A stretch of DNA of 64,000 nucleotides. It comes from Paramarasmius palmivorus (Eukaryota; Basidiomycota; Agaricomycetes; Agaricales; Marasmiaceae). How positions within the stretch are numbered: the stretch's first letter is position 1; the number at the start of each line of letters is the position of its first letter. The position numbers were made by a program, and so were the translations under genes. Shown piece after piece: positions 11,482 to 24,690 of this stretch. The notes beneath the pieces are model-generated. The model was given only the letters and a program-made list of their open reading frames with translations, was not told the DNA's origin and did no database searches. The stretch is taken from the NCBI GenBank assembly GCA_037176845.1, contig JAYKXP010000039.1, positions 310,001 through 374,000 on the forward strand, given 5' to 3'.

Positions 11482-13734
11482 ATGTACGAACTACCCGACT
11501 TTTCTGCTGTGTTCTCTGCTTTCACCCTAGCTGGGCGCTCAGCTACCACTCGACTTTTCCTCGAGGACCCTGGCGTCAAGGGTTGTGGCTGGTTTCACCG
11601 TAACCGAGAGGATCGATACCATGTCCACGCCAACGTTCTTCGGGTTGCTTGCAACGTTTTCTTTGCGCCATTCCTTGTGCTTATCCTAGCCTTCGAGACC
11701 GCAGGTTTCGTTGCTTATAACCTCGCTCGTATAGGCTGGAAAGACGAGCTCGTAGATGTTCCCAACGCTGTTTTGAACAATCCACCCAAGGAAGACGATT
11801 CGCCTCGGGCAGACCCAAACAATCCCAGCCTGTTGAACACTGTCAATGTCCCCAGCAGTAGTAAAAGCTCTCTTCAGGTAGATAACGATATCTACGAGAA
11901 GACGAACTTCGAACCTAGGTGGATGCTCCGTGTCGTTATTCGTGATAGTCGGTACAGTGGCCATGACCAAATCGAATGGACAGAAGAGCATCGCGGGATG
12001 GGGTATACTGCGCTTAGCTATGATATGGAAGCAGCCTACACACTGTTCAAGGAAGCCAAAGGAACACTTCAGGACCCACCGCCTAGCGGAGGGGCGAAGT
12101 TTACGTTAAGGGATCGGAAGCAGATATCGGCACAGTTTCTTGCGGAATACTGTTCAGCGATTCAAGTCGAAAACCAGAGGGTCAATCCCAATCGAGAGGA
12201 GTTTGTCTGGCTTGGTAAGCTGAGCACTTTATTTGTAATAACGAGGTCACTCACGCTATGGCTAGACGAGTTCTGTCTCTCTCGCGAAAGAACCGACAAA
12301 GGACAACATGACGATGAAGCCGAGAGGTTCAGCGTGGAGAAGGAGCGAAGTGAAGAGCTTGGTCGCCTTGCAGATATTTTCAGGGGGGCGGAGACGGTCA
12401 TAGTCTTTTGCGATAAGATAGACTGCGGCCACACAAATACGACTTGCAGATGGGGCAATCGTCTTTTCACCTTGGGTGAAATCCTCCATGCCAACAGGAC
12501 GCAACGGATGACCAGAAGGATTGTTCCCGGAGCGAGTACTAGACCCCAGAGTTACCTCTACCCCGAGTCTGGAAGGTCATTCAGGGAGAGAATGATGCAT
12601 GAGGCAGCAATAGCGAATAAGTGGCACCTCCATGCCATCCTTCGACAGAGCAACAACAGTGGGAGTGACACATGGCAAATGGCAATCCACGCACTCATCG
12701 TTGAAGCCATCAAACGGGACAAGGAATCGGGGTACCACCATCACGCCTTTATCGGGAAGGGCTTGAATGGGCTTCTACCACGCCGAGCCAAACTGCACCA
12801 TCTCAGGGGCAAAGATGGATGGGCCGACCTCGCCTGGTTATTGGAACTCAACCAAGGGTTCTACAACCAGGCTGCCCTCGCTGCCGTGTGCTGCCTCCCT
12901 GATAACCCAGAAATGGGAGTCGGCTGGCTAGGTCCACCTATCGAGCCCAAACCAGGAAACGAACGTCTTGAGCCCTTAGTCACTGCCTTCACCGTCGGTG
13001 GAGCAGGCAAGGACGGGAGGCCCATTGCACCACTGAACATTGTAGGCGCACAGACTATCGGGCTTCATCCTGAACTCAGGAGGGACCCTATGGCCTTATT
13101 CTGGAATCCGCACACCCGAGTACTAAGGCTAGCTTCAGTGATACTATTGGTACTCAGTTGGGTGGTTGCGCTACTCACGTTCTTCAGTGCTCTTATCATT
13201 GGCAGTCTGAGTCTCGTTGGTGGGGGGCTACTTCTGTTTTATGGATCCTCCGTTGCCTTCAGCATCTTCCGCCTTGTTGTTAGTGCCATGTATCTTGAAC
13301 GGAGTGGATGGGTCTTCCTTAGTGAGAGGAAATGGAATGACGGGAGCGTAGGTGATGCGGCGTGGGGAAGCGAACCAGAGAAAATCCTCGGGCACCTCGA
13401 TCCTAGCTTGAAACACCTTGTTGAATGGGGACCAACGCAGATGGCTCCTGAGTGGGATGTCCCTGGGAACCAGTACATGCGAGGACATCTGGTCGATTTG
13501 CGTACTAGAGTCAAGGTCCGAGTTGTGGTGTCGGGAAAGCCCAACTCGATGGTCGTCCTGGGAGTTCATGGCAGTGGGGTCACCTACATGTTACTGAATC
13601 GCTCTGAAAACGTGCATGATCTGGCAGGGAAGGTTGGTCTTGTCAACCTACCACCGTTCACGCTCGCGTGGACCGAGAAAAGTGGGTCAGTCCGGGTTGG
13701 CATAACCGAGTCTCCAAAAGCCGAAGACAGTTAA
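11482..13734 (+). CDS. HET-like (heterokaryon-incompatibility-type) membrane protein
   Basis: One long open frame from ATG 11482 to 13734 containing a 51-nt in-frame intron at 12215-12265 (GTAAGC to GGCTAG); splicing joins VWL to DEFCLS. Motifs recall the basidiomycete HET-domain-like family: YTALSYDMEAA, then EFVWLDEFCLSRERTDKGQ, then ELGRLADIFRGAETVIVFC. They are followed by conserved blocks such as KWHLHAILRQSNNSG, GLNGLLPRRAKLHHL, DLAWLLELNQGFYNQAAL and ERLEPLVTAF. One hydrophobic segment lies near residues 55-80, and a pair of helices (about 550-600) precedes a C-terminal soluble domain. The family is thought to act in self/non-self recognition or innate-type responses; no partner is identifiable here. 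Splicing is inferred from motif continuity, because the frame stays open without it. Function remains an inference. Confidence 0.78.
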   Translation: MYELPDFSAVFSAFTLAGRSATTRLFLEDPGVKGCGWFHRNREDRYHVHANVLRVACNVFFAPFLVLILAFETAGFVAYNLARIGWKDELVDVPNAVLNNPPKEDDSPRADPNNPSLLNTVNVPSSSKSSLQVDNDIYEKTNFEPRWMLRVVIRDSRYSGHDQIEWTEEHRGMGYTALSYDMEAAYTLFKEAKGTLQDPPPSGGAKFTLRDRKQISAQFLAEYCSAIQVENQRVNPNREEFVWLGKLSTLFVITRSLTLWLDEFCLSRERTDKGQHDDEAERFSVEKERSEELGRLADIFRGAETVIVFCDKIDCGHTNTTCRWGNRLFTLGEILHANRTQRMTRRIVPGASTRPQSYLYPESGRSFRERMMHEAAIANKWHLHAILRQSNNSGSDTWQMAIHALIVEAIKRDKESGYHHHAFIGKGLNGLLPRRAKLHHLRGKDGWADLAWLLELNQGFYNQAALAAVCCLPDNPEMGVGWLGPPIEPKPGNERLEPLVTAFTVGGAGKDGRPIAPLNIVGAQTIGLHPELRRDPMALFWNPHTRVLRLASVILLVLSWVVALLTFFSALIIGSLSLVGGGLLLFYGSSVAFSIFRLVVSAMYLERSGWVFLSERKWNDGSVGDAAWGSEPEKILGHLDPSLKHLVEWGPTQMAPEWDVPGNQYMRGHLVDLRTRVKVRVVVSGKPNSMVVLGVHGSGVTYMLLNRSENVHDLAGKVGLVNLPPFTLAWTEKSGSVRVGITESPKAEDS

Positions 13735-13800
13735 AGCTTCTACACGGGAAAAAAAAAACACTGCGGCGCCAGTCCCAGCGAGACCAAGACCAAACCAAGA

Positions 13801-14075
13801 CTAAGGGTCGTCGAGAATGTTGATGCCTTCAGATTCATTCTTTTGCCTATGCATATCTCCTATGTACAATATGTCGCGAGTCCCGAAAAATACATCTTTT
13901 CCACAATCCTAGTGACGACCTTGACCCTTGTTGTCTCCGTGAAGGAATAGTAAAGACTCACCTGAAGCCAAATCCTCCTCGAAGCGATGCTGAATTCCTC
14001 CGGTTGCATTTCACGTTGCCTCTTCAACTTGTACTTGTCGAACGCGTCTATAAAAGACGATAGCTCTAAATCCAC
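13801..14075 (-). pseudogene. Two-exon fragment of unknown protein
   Basis: Minus strand, between the HET-like gene and the first SDR. One exon reads DLELSSFIDAFDKYKLKRQR, then EMQPEEFSIASRRIWLQ, up to a strong GTGAGT donor near 13962. Removing the intron that ends at CACTAG restores an open frame, DCGKDVFFGTRDILYIGDMH followed by RQKNESEGINILDDP and a stop at the left end. Composition and continuity across the splice look genuinely coding. The exon opens with a weak acceptor (CTAAG) and no convincing upstream exon or ATG was found, so this may be the 3' end of a decayed gene. Family not recognised. Confidence 0.35.
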
Positions 14076-14243
14076 CGCTTAGCAATGAAGGACAGAAAAG
14101 GGTGGTCATCTATGTATCTATCTACATAGCTCGCTGATCAATCTCTGATTGCTCCTTCCACCAGCAATACAGTCTTTCAGATGTCTATTGGTAATGGCTT
14201 TGAATAGCGTTTGCAACTTTCCCAATACCTTCGCATTCGCAAG

Positions 14244-15492
14244 ATGGGCGACGTCCACACAGTTTTGGTGAGTTGACGAGGTTCTTCAAGCCTGATCCAG
14301 ATTCTCATGTTCGTCTACGTACTATCTACAGGTGACTGGAGGCACGGGCTTCATCGGCTCCCATATCATCAAGCAACTGCTCGAGCAGCAATATCGCGTT
14401 AGAGCTACTGCTCGATCCGCTGCCAGGCTACAATCTGTCTTTCCTGATGCCGGGCATCAGCTTGAAGTTGTCGAAGTCGCGACTTTGACATCTGACTACA
14501 CCGAAGCTCTTCGAGGTGTCGATGCAATTATTCATTGCGCGAGCCCTATTCCGCTCAAGGAGAAGAACAACATGTTGATTTTGCAAGTACGTCTCTAACT
14601 GCTAAAGTCGCACCAACATATTTATCGTCATTTTCAGCAAACTGTCGAAGGAGCCAACCATCTCATCCAACAGTCCTTGAATGCTGGAGTAAAGAAGATT
14701 GTCTACACTAGTTCTATCTCTGCTCTCTTCCCAGGTGCGCAAGCCCAAAGCTACGTAGAAATAAAACGACTGACATTGATCTCACTTCAGTTGGCTCTAA
14801 AGCAGCCTTCGACACCGAGCTGGTTACAGCAGAAATCGTACCCTCGGTTTCACTGGACGAGGTGAAGATAGAAGAACACAACCCTATCAGCATTTATCAA
14901 GTAGCAAAGATAGCCGCAGAAAACAACATTTGGAATCTCGCTCGTTGTCATCCTGAAGTGGACTTCACAGTCAGTGAGTGTACCCGTTGTCAGATTCAAC
15001 TCCAAATCTCAATATACTCACATTCTCCCAGTCATTCCTCCCGCCACGTTCGGCCCCTTTGTTCCCAACTACCCGTTCGCATCCGACCAGCTCACCTACG
15101 GATCCAACGGCTACATTTTCCAACTTCTTTCGGGGCAATATCAACCTAACGCAATTGGGCATGGAACAGACGTTCGTGATATAGCCAAAGCTCATGTCCT
15201 GGCACTTCGCGCCCCGCGCCCAAGTAATGGTCAAGATAAACGATTCTTTGTCAACGGGAAGATTTTCACTTGGGAAGAGGTCGTGAGGATTATCAGGAAG
15301 GAGAGGCCGGAATTGAGTGCAAGGCTACCGTCAGAAGGTGCAGTTTGCCCGGTTCCGCAAACGAAGGCTCCGACGGATGATAGTTTTGTGAAGGAGGTGC
15401 TTGGGTTGACCGAGTTCGTCCCATGGCGCAAGACGGTTTTGGACACAATCGATGCGATAGACGCTATTGAAGAGAAACGAAGTATCGATTAA
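14244..15492 (+). CDS. Extended SDR reductase (cinnamoyl-CoA/dihydroflavonol reductase type), copy 1
   Basis: NAD(P)H-dependent carbonyl reductase of the extended short-chain dehydrogenase family. Five exons: 14244-14267, 14332-14586, 14638-14734, 14791-14973, 15032-15492. Introns are 51-64 nt with GTGAGT-type donors. The Rossmann fold opens with VTGGTGFIGSHIIKQLLEQ right after the first intron. The active-site region shows YTSSIS (Ser) and ISIYQVAKIAAENN (Tyr-x3-Lys). Downstream lie VIPPATFGPF, GTDVRDIAKAHVLAL and a typical C-terminal substrate-binding segment. The short first exon encodes only MGDVHTVL. Product and substrate are unknown; relatives reduce aldehydes, methylglyoxal or dihydroflavonol-like substrates. 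The next gene is a tandem paralogue. Confidence 0.92.
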
Positions 15493-16308
15493 CGAAGCAT
15501 TTCAATGTTAACACTCAAGTGACCTCGATACAAGCCCCTATTCACTCCAGTCAAAACTGCGCTCCTCAGTCCGTCAGTTTCAGAAAAGATCAGGGTGGAT
15601 AGGGTAGAATGGTAGATTAAGCAAAGAAGCTGTGGTATACATGTCTGCGCGCAAAGCCTTTCTCGTTCACCCCTTGAAGCCTGATACACTTCAGAGCTTA
15701 ATGTTCCGCTGATGATCAATTCTATAAGCCTGCCAGGCCTGGGCCTGAACCTATGGATAGCGTATGTATGTTGCCACCACCCTTCTTCACTCATTGTGAC
15801 TGATATTACGCGTTCAGGATCGCATTTTTCTATACATCATGTCCTCGAAGAGGTCAAATGCACTGAAAGGCATCCCTAACGCCGGTCTTGGATGATTGGG
15901 TGGTTCAAATTAGCTAGCCCCCTTTCGGAAAGTCCTTTCCGGTTCCTTGCAAGCCTTTTATATTGAGATTACACAGTAGAGCTAACGCAACGAGCGTTGT
16001 CCTCTCCTATTATGGCTTCTATCCACAGAGATACAGAGATGGGACTGTCAGCAGGATCACGCGCAATCCCGGACGTGTCAAAAGCTGTCAAAAGGTATCG
16101 CGTTAGAGGACCTAGAAGCCTATTTCCGCTATACCTCATCCAGAAGCTCATTGGCTGCCAAGACTAAGCACTACAATAATGACACCTTGCCGATAGCTTT
16201 CTTCGAGTGAGGAATATTATAGTCCTCAGGAAGCTCTGGTTTATTTTTTCCTTCATAACGACCTCAAAGGACGACCAGACCTTTCCCTATCCTCTTTTCA
16301 TTTGCAAG
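15493..16308. other. Intergenic region between the tandem SDR genes
   Basis: Contains the 3' flank of SDR copy 1 and the promoter of copy 2. No additional gene is visible. The immediate upstream sequences of both SDR genes end with similar TTTGCAAGATG or TTCGCAAGATG contexts, consistent with duplication including a short stretch of promoter. Confidence 0.5.
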
Positions 16309-17542
16309 ATGATCGACATTTCCACGGTGCTGGTGAGTTGTTGAGAACATTCTATCCCTAGACTCATATTTATCGACGTGTCTACAGGTGACTGGAGGCA
16401 CGGGCTTCATTGGCTCACATGTTATTAAACAGTTGTTGGAGCAAAAATATCGCGTTAAAGCTACAGCGAGATCTTCAGCCAGGCTACAGTCTATCTTTCC
16501 TAGTGCCGGGCCTCAGCTCGAAGTTATCGAAGTCCCGACGTTGACATCTGACTACTCCGAAGCCCTACAGGGAGTTGACGCGGTGATTCACTGCGCGAAC
16601 CCAATCCCGCTCAAGGAGAAAGATAACGCAACGATTCTTCGAGTATGTGGTTTTCAGAGTTCGCTGTTTGCAATCATTTTGATTTCCCTCGCCAATACTG
16701 AAGCAAACTGTCGATGGTGGTAACCATCTTATTCGACAATCTTTGGATGCTGGAGTAAAGAAGATCGTTTATACCAGCTCTTTCGTTGCCCTCTTCCCGG
16801 GTACGTAGAATCAGAATTGAAAAGATCAGACGGTTCCTTAACCTTGCTTCACCCTAGTAAATTCAAAAGCTGCATTTGGCACCGAACTCATCACAACAGA
16901 AACGGTACCCTCCGTCGCACTGGATGATGTGAACATCGACGACCACGATCCTGCCGCTATTTATCAAGTGGCGAAGATAGCGGCAGAGAACAATCTCTGG
17001 GACCTTGCCCATCGTCATCCTGAAGTCGACTTTACAGTCAGTGAGTGTACCAGCTACTACTTATAATCGAACACAAATATTAATCAACTCACATTCTCCT
17101 AGTCATTCCTCCTGCAACGTTTGGCCCGTTCGTCCCCAACTATCCATCCGCATCTGACCAGCTCACCCATGGGTCCAACGGCTACATCTTCCAACTCCTC
17201 TCCGGGCAATACCACCCCAACCTGATTGGACACGGAACAGATGTTCGTGATATAGCCAAAGCTCATGTCCTGGCCCTTCGCGCCCCGCGCCCGAGTAACG
17301 GTCGAGATAAACGATTCTTTGTCAATGGAAAGATTTTCACTTGGGAAGAGGTCGTGGGGATCATCAGGAAGGAGAGGCCGGAATTGAGTGCAAGGCTACC
17401 GTCAGAAGGTGCAGTTTGCCCGGTTCCGCAAACGAAGGCTCCGGTGGATGATAGTTTGGTGAAGGAGGTGCTTGGGTTGACCGAGTTCGTCCCATGGCGC
17501 GAGACGGTTTTGGATACGATTGACGCATGTCTCGCTATTTAG
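16309..17542 (+). CDS. Extended SDR reductase, copy 2
   Basis: Tandem paralogue of the preceding gene with the same five-exon structure: 16309-16332, 16388-16642, 16704-16800, 16858-17040, 17103-17542. It shows the same motifs: VTGGTGFIGSHVIKQLLEQ, YTSSFV, IYQVAKIAAENN and GTDVRDIAKAHVLAL. The N-terminal exon differs (MIDISTVL) and the C-terminus is shorter, ending DACLAI rather than the longer charged tail of copy 1. Intron 16643-16703 uses an AAG acceptor. Exon 2 differs from copy 1 at many sites, while the last exon is nearly identical at the DNA level, which suggests recent conversion. Likely the same reaction class, with possible specialisation in the N-terminal half. Confidence 0.92.
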
Positions 17543-17697
17543 CAGAAGTGACAAGGCACCGCAGTATGTACACTCATATACGAATGATGCTATACATGCG
17601 ACTTTCTGGCCACAACGATCCATCTGCGCTTTTGCTAGTTGTAAAGTCTGGATTCAGATTGTTATATAGTACTCCCGTGCCCACGTGCGTGCAAATA

Positions 17698-18948
17698 TCA
17701 TGCTCGAGTATTTGTATGAAGGGAAGATCTAGTCCCTACACCATTAAAATCCCAATAGGATTTTCGTAAATAAACAACCACAATGAGGAGCGCAGGGTAA
17801 ATCCCCTAAGATTAAGACTTGTCCTTAGCACACTGCACCACTGACAAAGACAGAATTGCAATTGACTTACCACTAGCTGGGCACCGGCAGCGAACATAAT
17901 GTCGGTGATTATCGTTTCGACCAGCGACCGGTACTGCTGATCAGGGAATAAAAAGTCAACCATACCCAGGGACTTCGGAGGATGTGAGTAAGTCCCTCGT
18001 GTTTAGGAATGACTTCATGGCTCACCCACAAAACCGAGTAGAGGACGCCGGTCTCAACTATGAAAAAGAGAACTTTTTCATTCCTAATGTTATATCCTTC
18101 CGTTAGATATTCCTTTATTCCTTTTCGATTTACCCTAAGAGAGGTGCAGATGGGGTGAGTTCCTACGACTGCACAGGGACCAAAGTTAACCCACCATGCT
18201 TTGTAGCCAAGAGCACCTGTAGCTGCGATATTTGTAACTCCAGTAGATATATACGACACTAAGGGTATTTGCCCGCATCTTTGGTTGACTTCATACAGCC
18301 CATTCGCCAACTGACATCCTAAGAATGTGATATTTGCAGCTTGGACCAAGTCAATAAACAAGGTCAATAGAACAAGAAGAACCTTGCGGTTTCCGCAAAT
18401 AGTACAAGCTCTCCAGACCACCACACAGTCTCCTATCATAACCTATGAAGCATTAGTCTTTCGATTACTTGTACGATATCGGCGAAACCTAACATTGAGA
18501 TAGAGCACGAGGATATCCAATGGACTAGAGATGGTGTTGTTGGAACGAACTTTTGCATCGCTATCCACTATAATCGCTGATAGAAGTGCAAGTTCGTCTC
18601 GAATATATGCCATTCTGAAAGCCAGAAGGACAGTAGACAGTGCAAAAATGCATAGAGTAGCGATAATCAATCCAAGTTTTGTAGCTTTGTTAACTGAGCC
18701 ATTTTGCCTGACGACTTGGTAAGGGAATGTATGTAACATGATAGTTATCTGAAACGTACCATTGTATAGGAAGTGCAAATAAAATAAGCACAACATGAAC
18801 ACCTGCGTGAAGGGTCTAAGATTAATGAAAGGTCTATTTGCAACAGTACTTGCTGTGTACCGTAGAGCAGGGATGACACTAAGAGAGCTATAGAACCTAG
18901 GAGTATGAGGTTAATTGCAGCGGCAACGGGTCCCGTAGTCGGAGACAT
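17698..18948 (-). CDS. Seven-helix membrane protein, basidiomycete family, copy 1
   Basis: Membrane protein of unknown function; this family is common in mushrooms. Reading from ATG 18948: MSPTTGPVAAAINLILLGSI, LLYG, a short exon VFMLCLFYLHFLYN, then KLGLIIATLCIFALSTVLLAF. The family signature VMIGDCVVVWRACTICGNRK follows, then TNIAATGALGYKAW spliced to VNRKGIKEYL, EKVLFFIVETGVLYSVLW, and finally GIYPALLIVVVYLRKSYWD with a stop at 17698-17700. Introns of about 45-60 nt separate these blocks. Two paralogues occur in this window (22961-24308 and 62568-63827). A transposon-like element ends 38 bp upstream of the start codon, in what should be its promoter. Confidence 0.82.
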
Positions 18949-18986
18949 ATGTAGTCAATGTGGACGATTCAAGAACCTTTATAATA

Positions 18987-19010
18987 CTGGGGTATTTCGA
19001 TTGATTCGGA
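18987..19010 (+). repeat. Left terminal inverted repeat of the MITE
   Basis: Exact inverted match to 19237-19260, 24 bp without mismatch, immediately preceded by TA. Confidence 0.85.
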
Positions 19011-19236
19011 CGGCCTGTGACCTGTGACCTCGCCATCCGGATTTCGAGGTTCGGATGGGGCGCTGGCGGTCTGTGACCGCCGAAATTTTTCGGATTTGGC
19101 GCCCAGAACCTGCCAAATTTGGACGAAAATTGGGCGCTTTTCGGAGGTCACATTCCGAGGCAATTCGGACAGACCCTCCGCGGCCTGTGACCATCCGAAA
19201 ATTTTCGGAAATTTTGACCCTTGTGACCTGTGACCA

Positions 19237-19260
19237 TCCGAATCAATCGAAATACCCCAG
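19237..19260 (-). repeat. Right terminal inverted repeat of the MITE
   Basis: Exact inverted match to 18987-19010, immediately followed by TA. Confidence 0.85.
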
Positions 19261-19476
19261 TATGTACTCGCCTGCAACCGCAATGATGATCATCCCGCCG
19301 GTGATGGTAACCATGATGGATGTCTGATGACGCAACCTTGGTTTCCCTTGCAAAAAGTCTACTAGTACTATTCCACTTTCCAGTCTCTACGAGTGAAAGG
19401 ATACTACCATACTGAACGCATTGGGCTAGCCACCTGTCCCAACACACCACCTTCCGTTAACTAACTCAGCGTCAGT

Positions 19477-22960
<3,484 letters not shown>

Positions 22961-24308
22961 ATGACCTCTGCATTGTACTTTCACTCAGCAATAGCTTCTG
23001 CTGTGGATCCCGGTCTTTTAGACATCATTGGCGGTGCCAATAACCTCATTCTTCTTGATGCGATTGCTCTGCTTATAGTCGCTTTTCTTTACGGTGAGTC
23101 CTGCATTCAAAGATTAGTCCCTCGTTTGATCACGATCACTACAGGTGTTCATCTAGTGCTCGTGGGCTTTGCTGTTTTCATCCTGTGGTACGTCCTTGAC
23201 GTATCCTACCTTCCCCGCCTCACATTCTAGTGTTTAGGAACAAGAAATCACAATGTCCAAAAACTAAACCCGTGCTTCTCGCCGCGACTCTCAGCATGTT
23301 TGCGCTGTCCACAGTCCTCCTCGTGTACCGGATGTTATTTATTGCCGGCGACCTCTCCCTCATCTCAGCTCACGGGGATAGTTCTCGGCTTAAGGATATC
23401 GCATCAAGTTTCCGCGCCGCAGAAATCATACAGATCGTGATTTTTTATTTCATCGTAATATCGTTGGTTTCCTTGTACTCGAACAAGATCACTGATGAGA
23501 GTCCTTGCTACTAGGTGGCGATCGGGGACATTGTCGTGATTTGGCGAGTCAATCTGTTATGGATGAACAATCGTCCAGTTCTTTACGCATTTTGCTTTCT
23601 ACTACTTGTTACAGGGGGTGCGTGTCTTTTTCTCTGCAAGCCCAAGTCTATAGACAAACCTAATCCCATGTTCAATCTTTAAGCATCCAACATCGCGTTT
23701 CTAGGATGCGAAATTCGCAATGACATGCACGAAAATTCAGACTGTGCAATATTCAACTCTGTTACATACGCGTCGTCAGGAGCGACTAATTTTGTTGCTA
23801 CAGCTGCTGTCGGATACCAAGCGTGGTGAGTGCAAAGAAACCGTCAATACATCGTAGACCGCTAACACGTGAAGGTTGTTCAGGCTGCACAAAAAAGCAG
23901 TCAAAAAGTATCTTGACTGCGGCCAGAGCGCACGAGCTGAAAAGGTGCTTTACCTGATCGTGGAATCAGGAATAGCCTATTCATTGTTATGGGTATGTGT
24001 GCCTCTTCTAATCCAGGCACTCACACTGATATTATGCAACAAGTTATTAGGTCTAGCGGACTTCTTTCCAGTTGAGGGCCAGTCATTTGCAGAAATTGCA
24101 CTCGTTTTCACTGGACTCTCCATTAGCTCACAGTTAGTGGTACGTCGTACTGAGAAGCCGTCGGTCATGTTGCCTGACTTGAGATGCTTAGGGTATCTAT
24201 CCTTCCGCCCTTATCGTGGTAGTGTACCTTCAAAAATCCATATGGGACTTGCAAGGAATTCCTTACACGGATGAGGGGTTGGACATCGGTGATGGAGAGC
24301 CTCGGTGA
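22961..24308 (+). CDS. Seven-helix membrane protein, basidiomycete family, copy 2
   Basis: Same family and exon plan as 17698-18948. It starts MTSALYFHSAIASAVDPGLL, then NNLILLDAIALLIVAFLYG. An intron at 23094-23144 leads to VHLVLVGFAVFILW. After an acceptor at TTTAG it reads NKKSQCPKTKPVLL and FALSTVLLVYRMLF. The signature block is AIGDIVVIWRVNLLWMNNRP, followed by ATAAVGYQAW spliced to LHKKAVKKYLDCG, EKVLYLIVESGIAYSLLW and GIYPSALIVVVYLQKSIWD. The stop TGA (24306-24308) lies inside the second copy of a 16-bp tandem duplication, so the last residues were altered by that event. Function unknown; integral membrane. Confidence 0.82.
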
Positions 24309-24317
24309 TGGAGAGCC
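24286..24317 (+). repeat. 16-bp tandem duplication across a stop codon
   Basis: TCGGTGATGGAGAGCC occurs at 24286-24301 and again at 24302-24317. The unit is not a multiple of three and shifts the end of the membrane protein reading frame. Confidence 0.9.
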
Positions 24318-24690
24318 ATAATTGACGAATACCGTTCGTTGGCCCCGTTCCATGTGGACAAAGCCGTTCTCACCGGCAATAGCGAGGATGACAACGAGAC
24401 GCATTCGTCAGAGTGCAATAAAGATTGTCGCAAGCCGGTCAGCGATAAGTAGTACATGTACAGCAAATAGGGTATACTAGTACCACAGATGTCAAGAGAA
24501 GGAACTGGGAGAAAAAAGTACACATAGATAGAACATAGATAGTTATATCCAAAGTAATCACATACGGTCGTCGCTCGTTTCATATGTTCGTAGGCATAAA
24601 TTATCTGAAAGCAAGCAAGAAAGCAAGAATCGAATGAGATAAAGAGCAAGAAAGGGAAAGGGAAAATCGGCTAGCTGCTGGGCGTCAGTC
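24309..24690. other. Convergent 3' intergenic region
   Basis: Between two convergent genes. Minus-strand frames here have no family content. Nothing else seen. Confidence 0.5.

Larger units (their letters stand above)
18987..19260. mobile_element. 274-bp terminal-inverted-repeat element with TA duplication (MITE, Tc1/mariner-like target)
   Basis: Both ends carry a perfect 24-bp inverted repeat, positions 18987-19010 and 19237-19260, beginning CTGGGGTATTTCGATT. The repeat is directly flanked by TA on each side (18985-18986 and 19261-19262), the target duplication expected of Tc1/mariner-type elements. The interior has no coding capacity. It is G+C-rich and carries repeated CCTGTGACC motifs (twice near the left end, three times towards the right) plus short AAATTTTCGG-like palindromes. 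No transposase is present, so it would be non-autonomous. It lies 38 bp upstream of the start codon of the minus-strand membrane protein. Confidence 0.8.
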
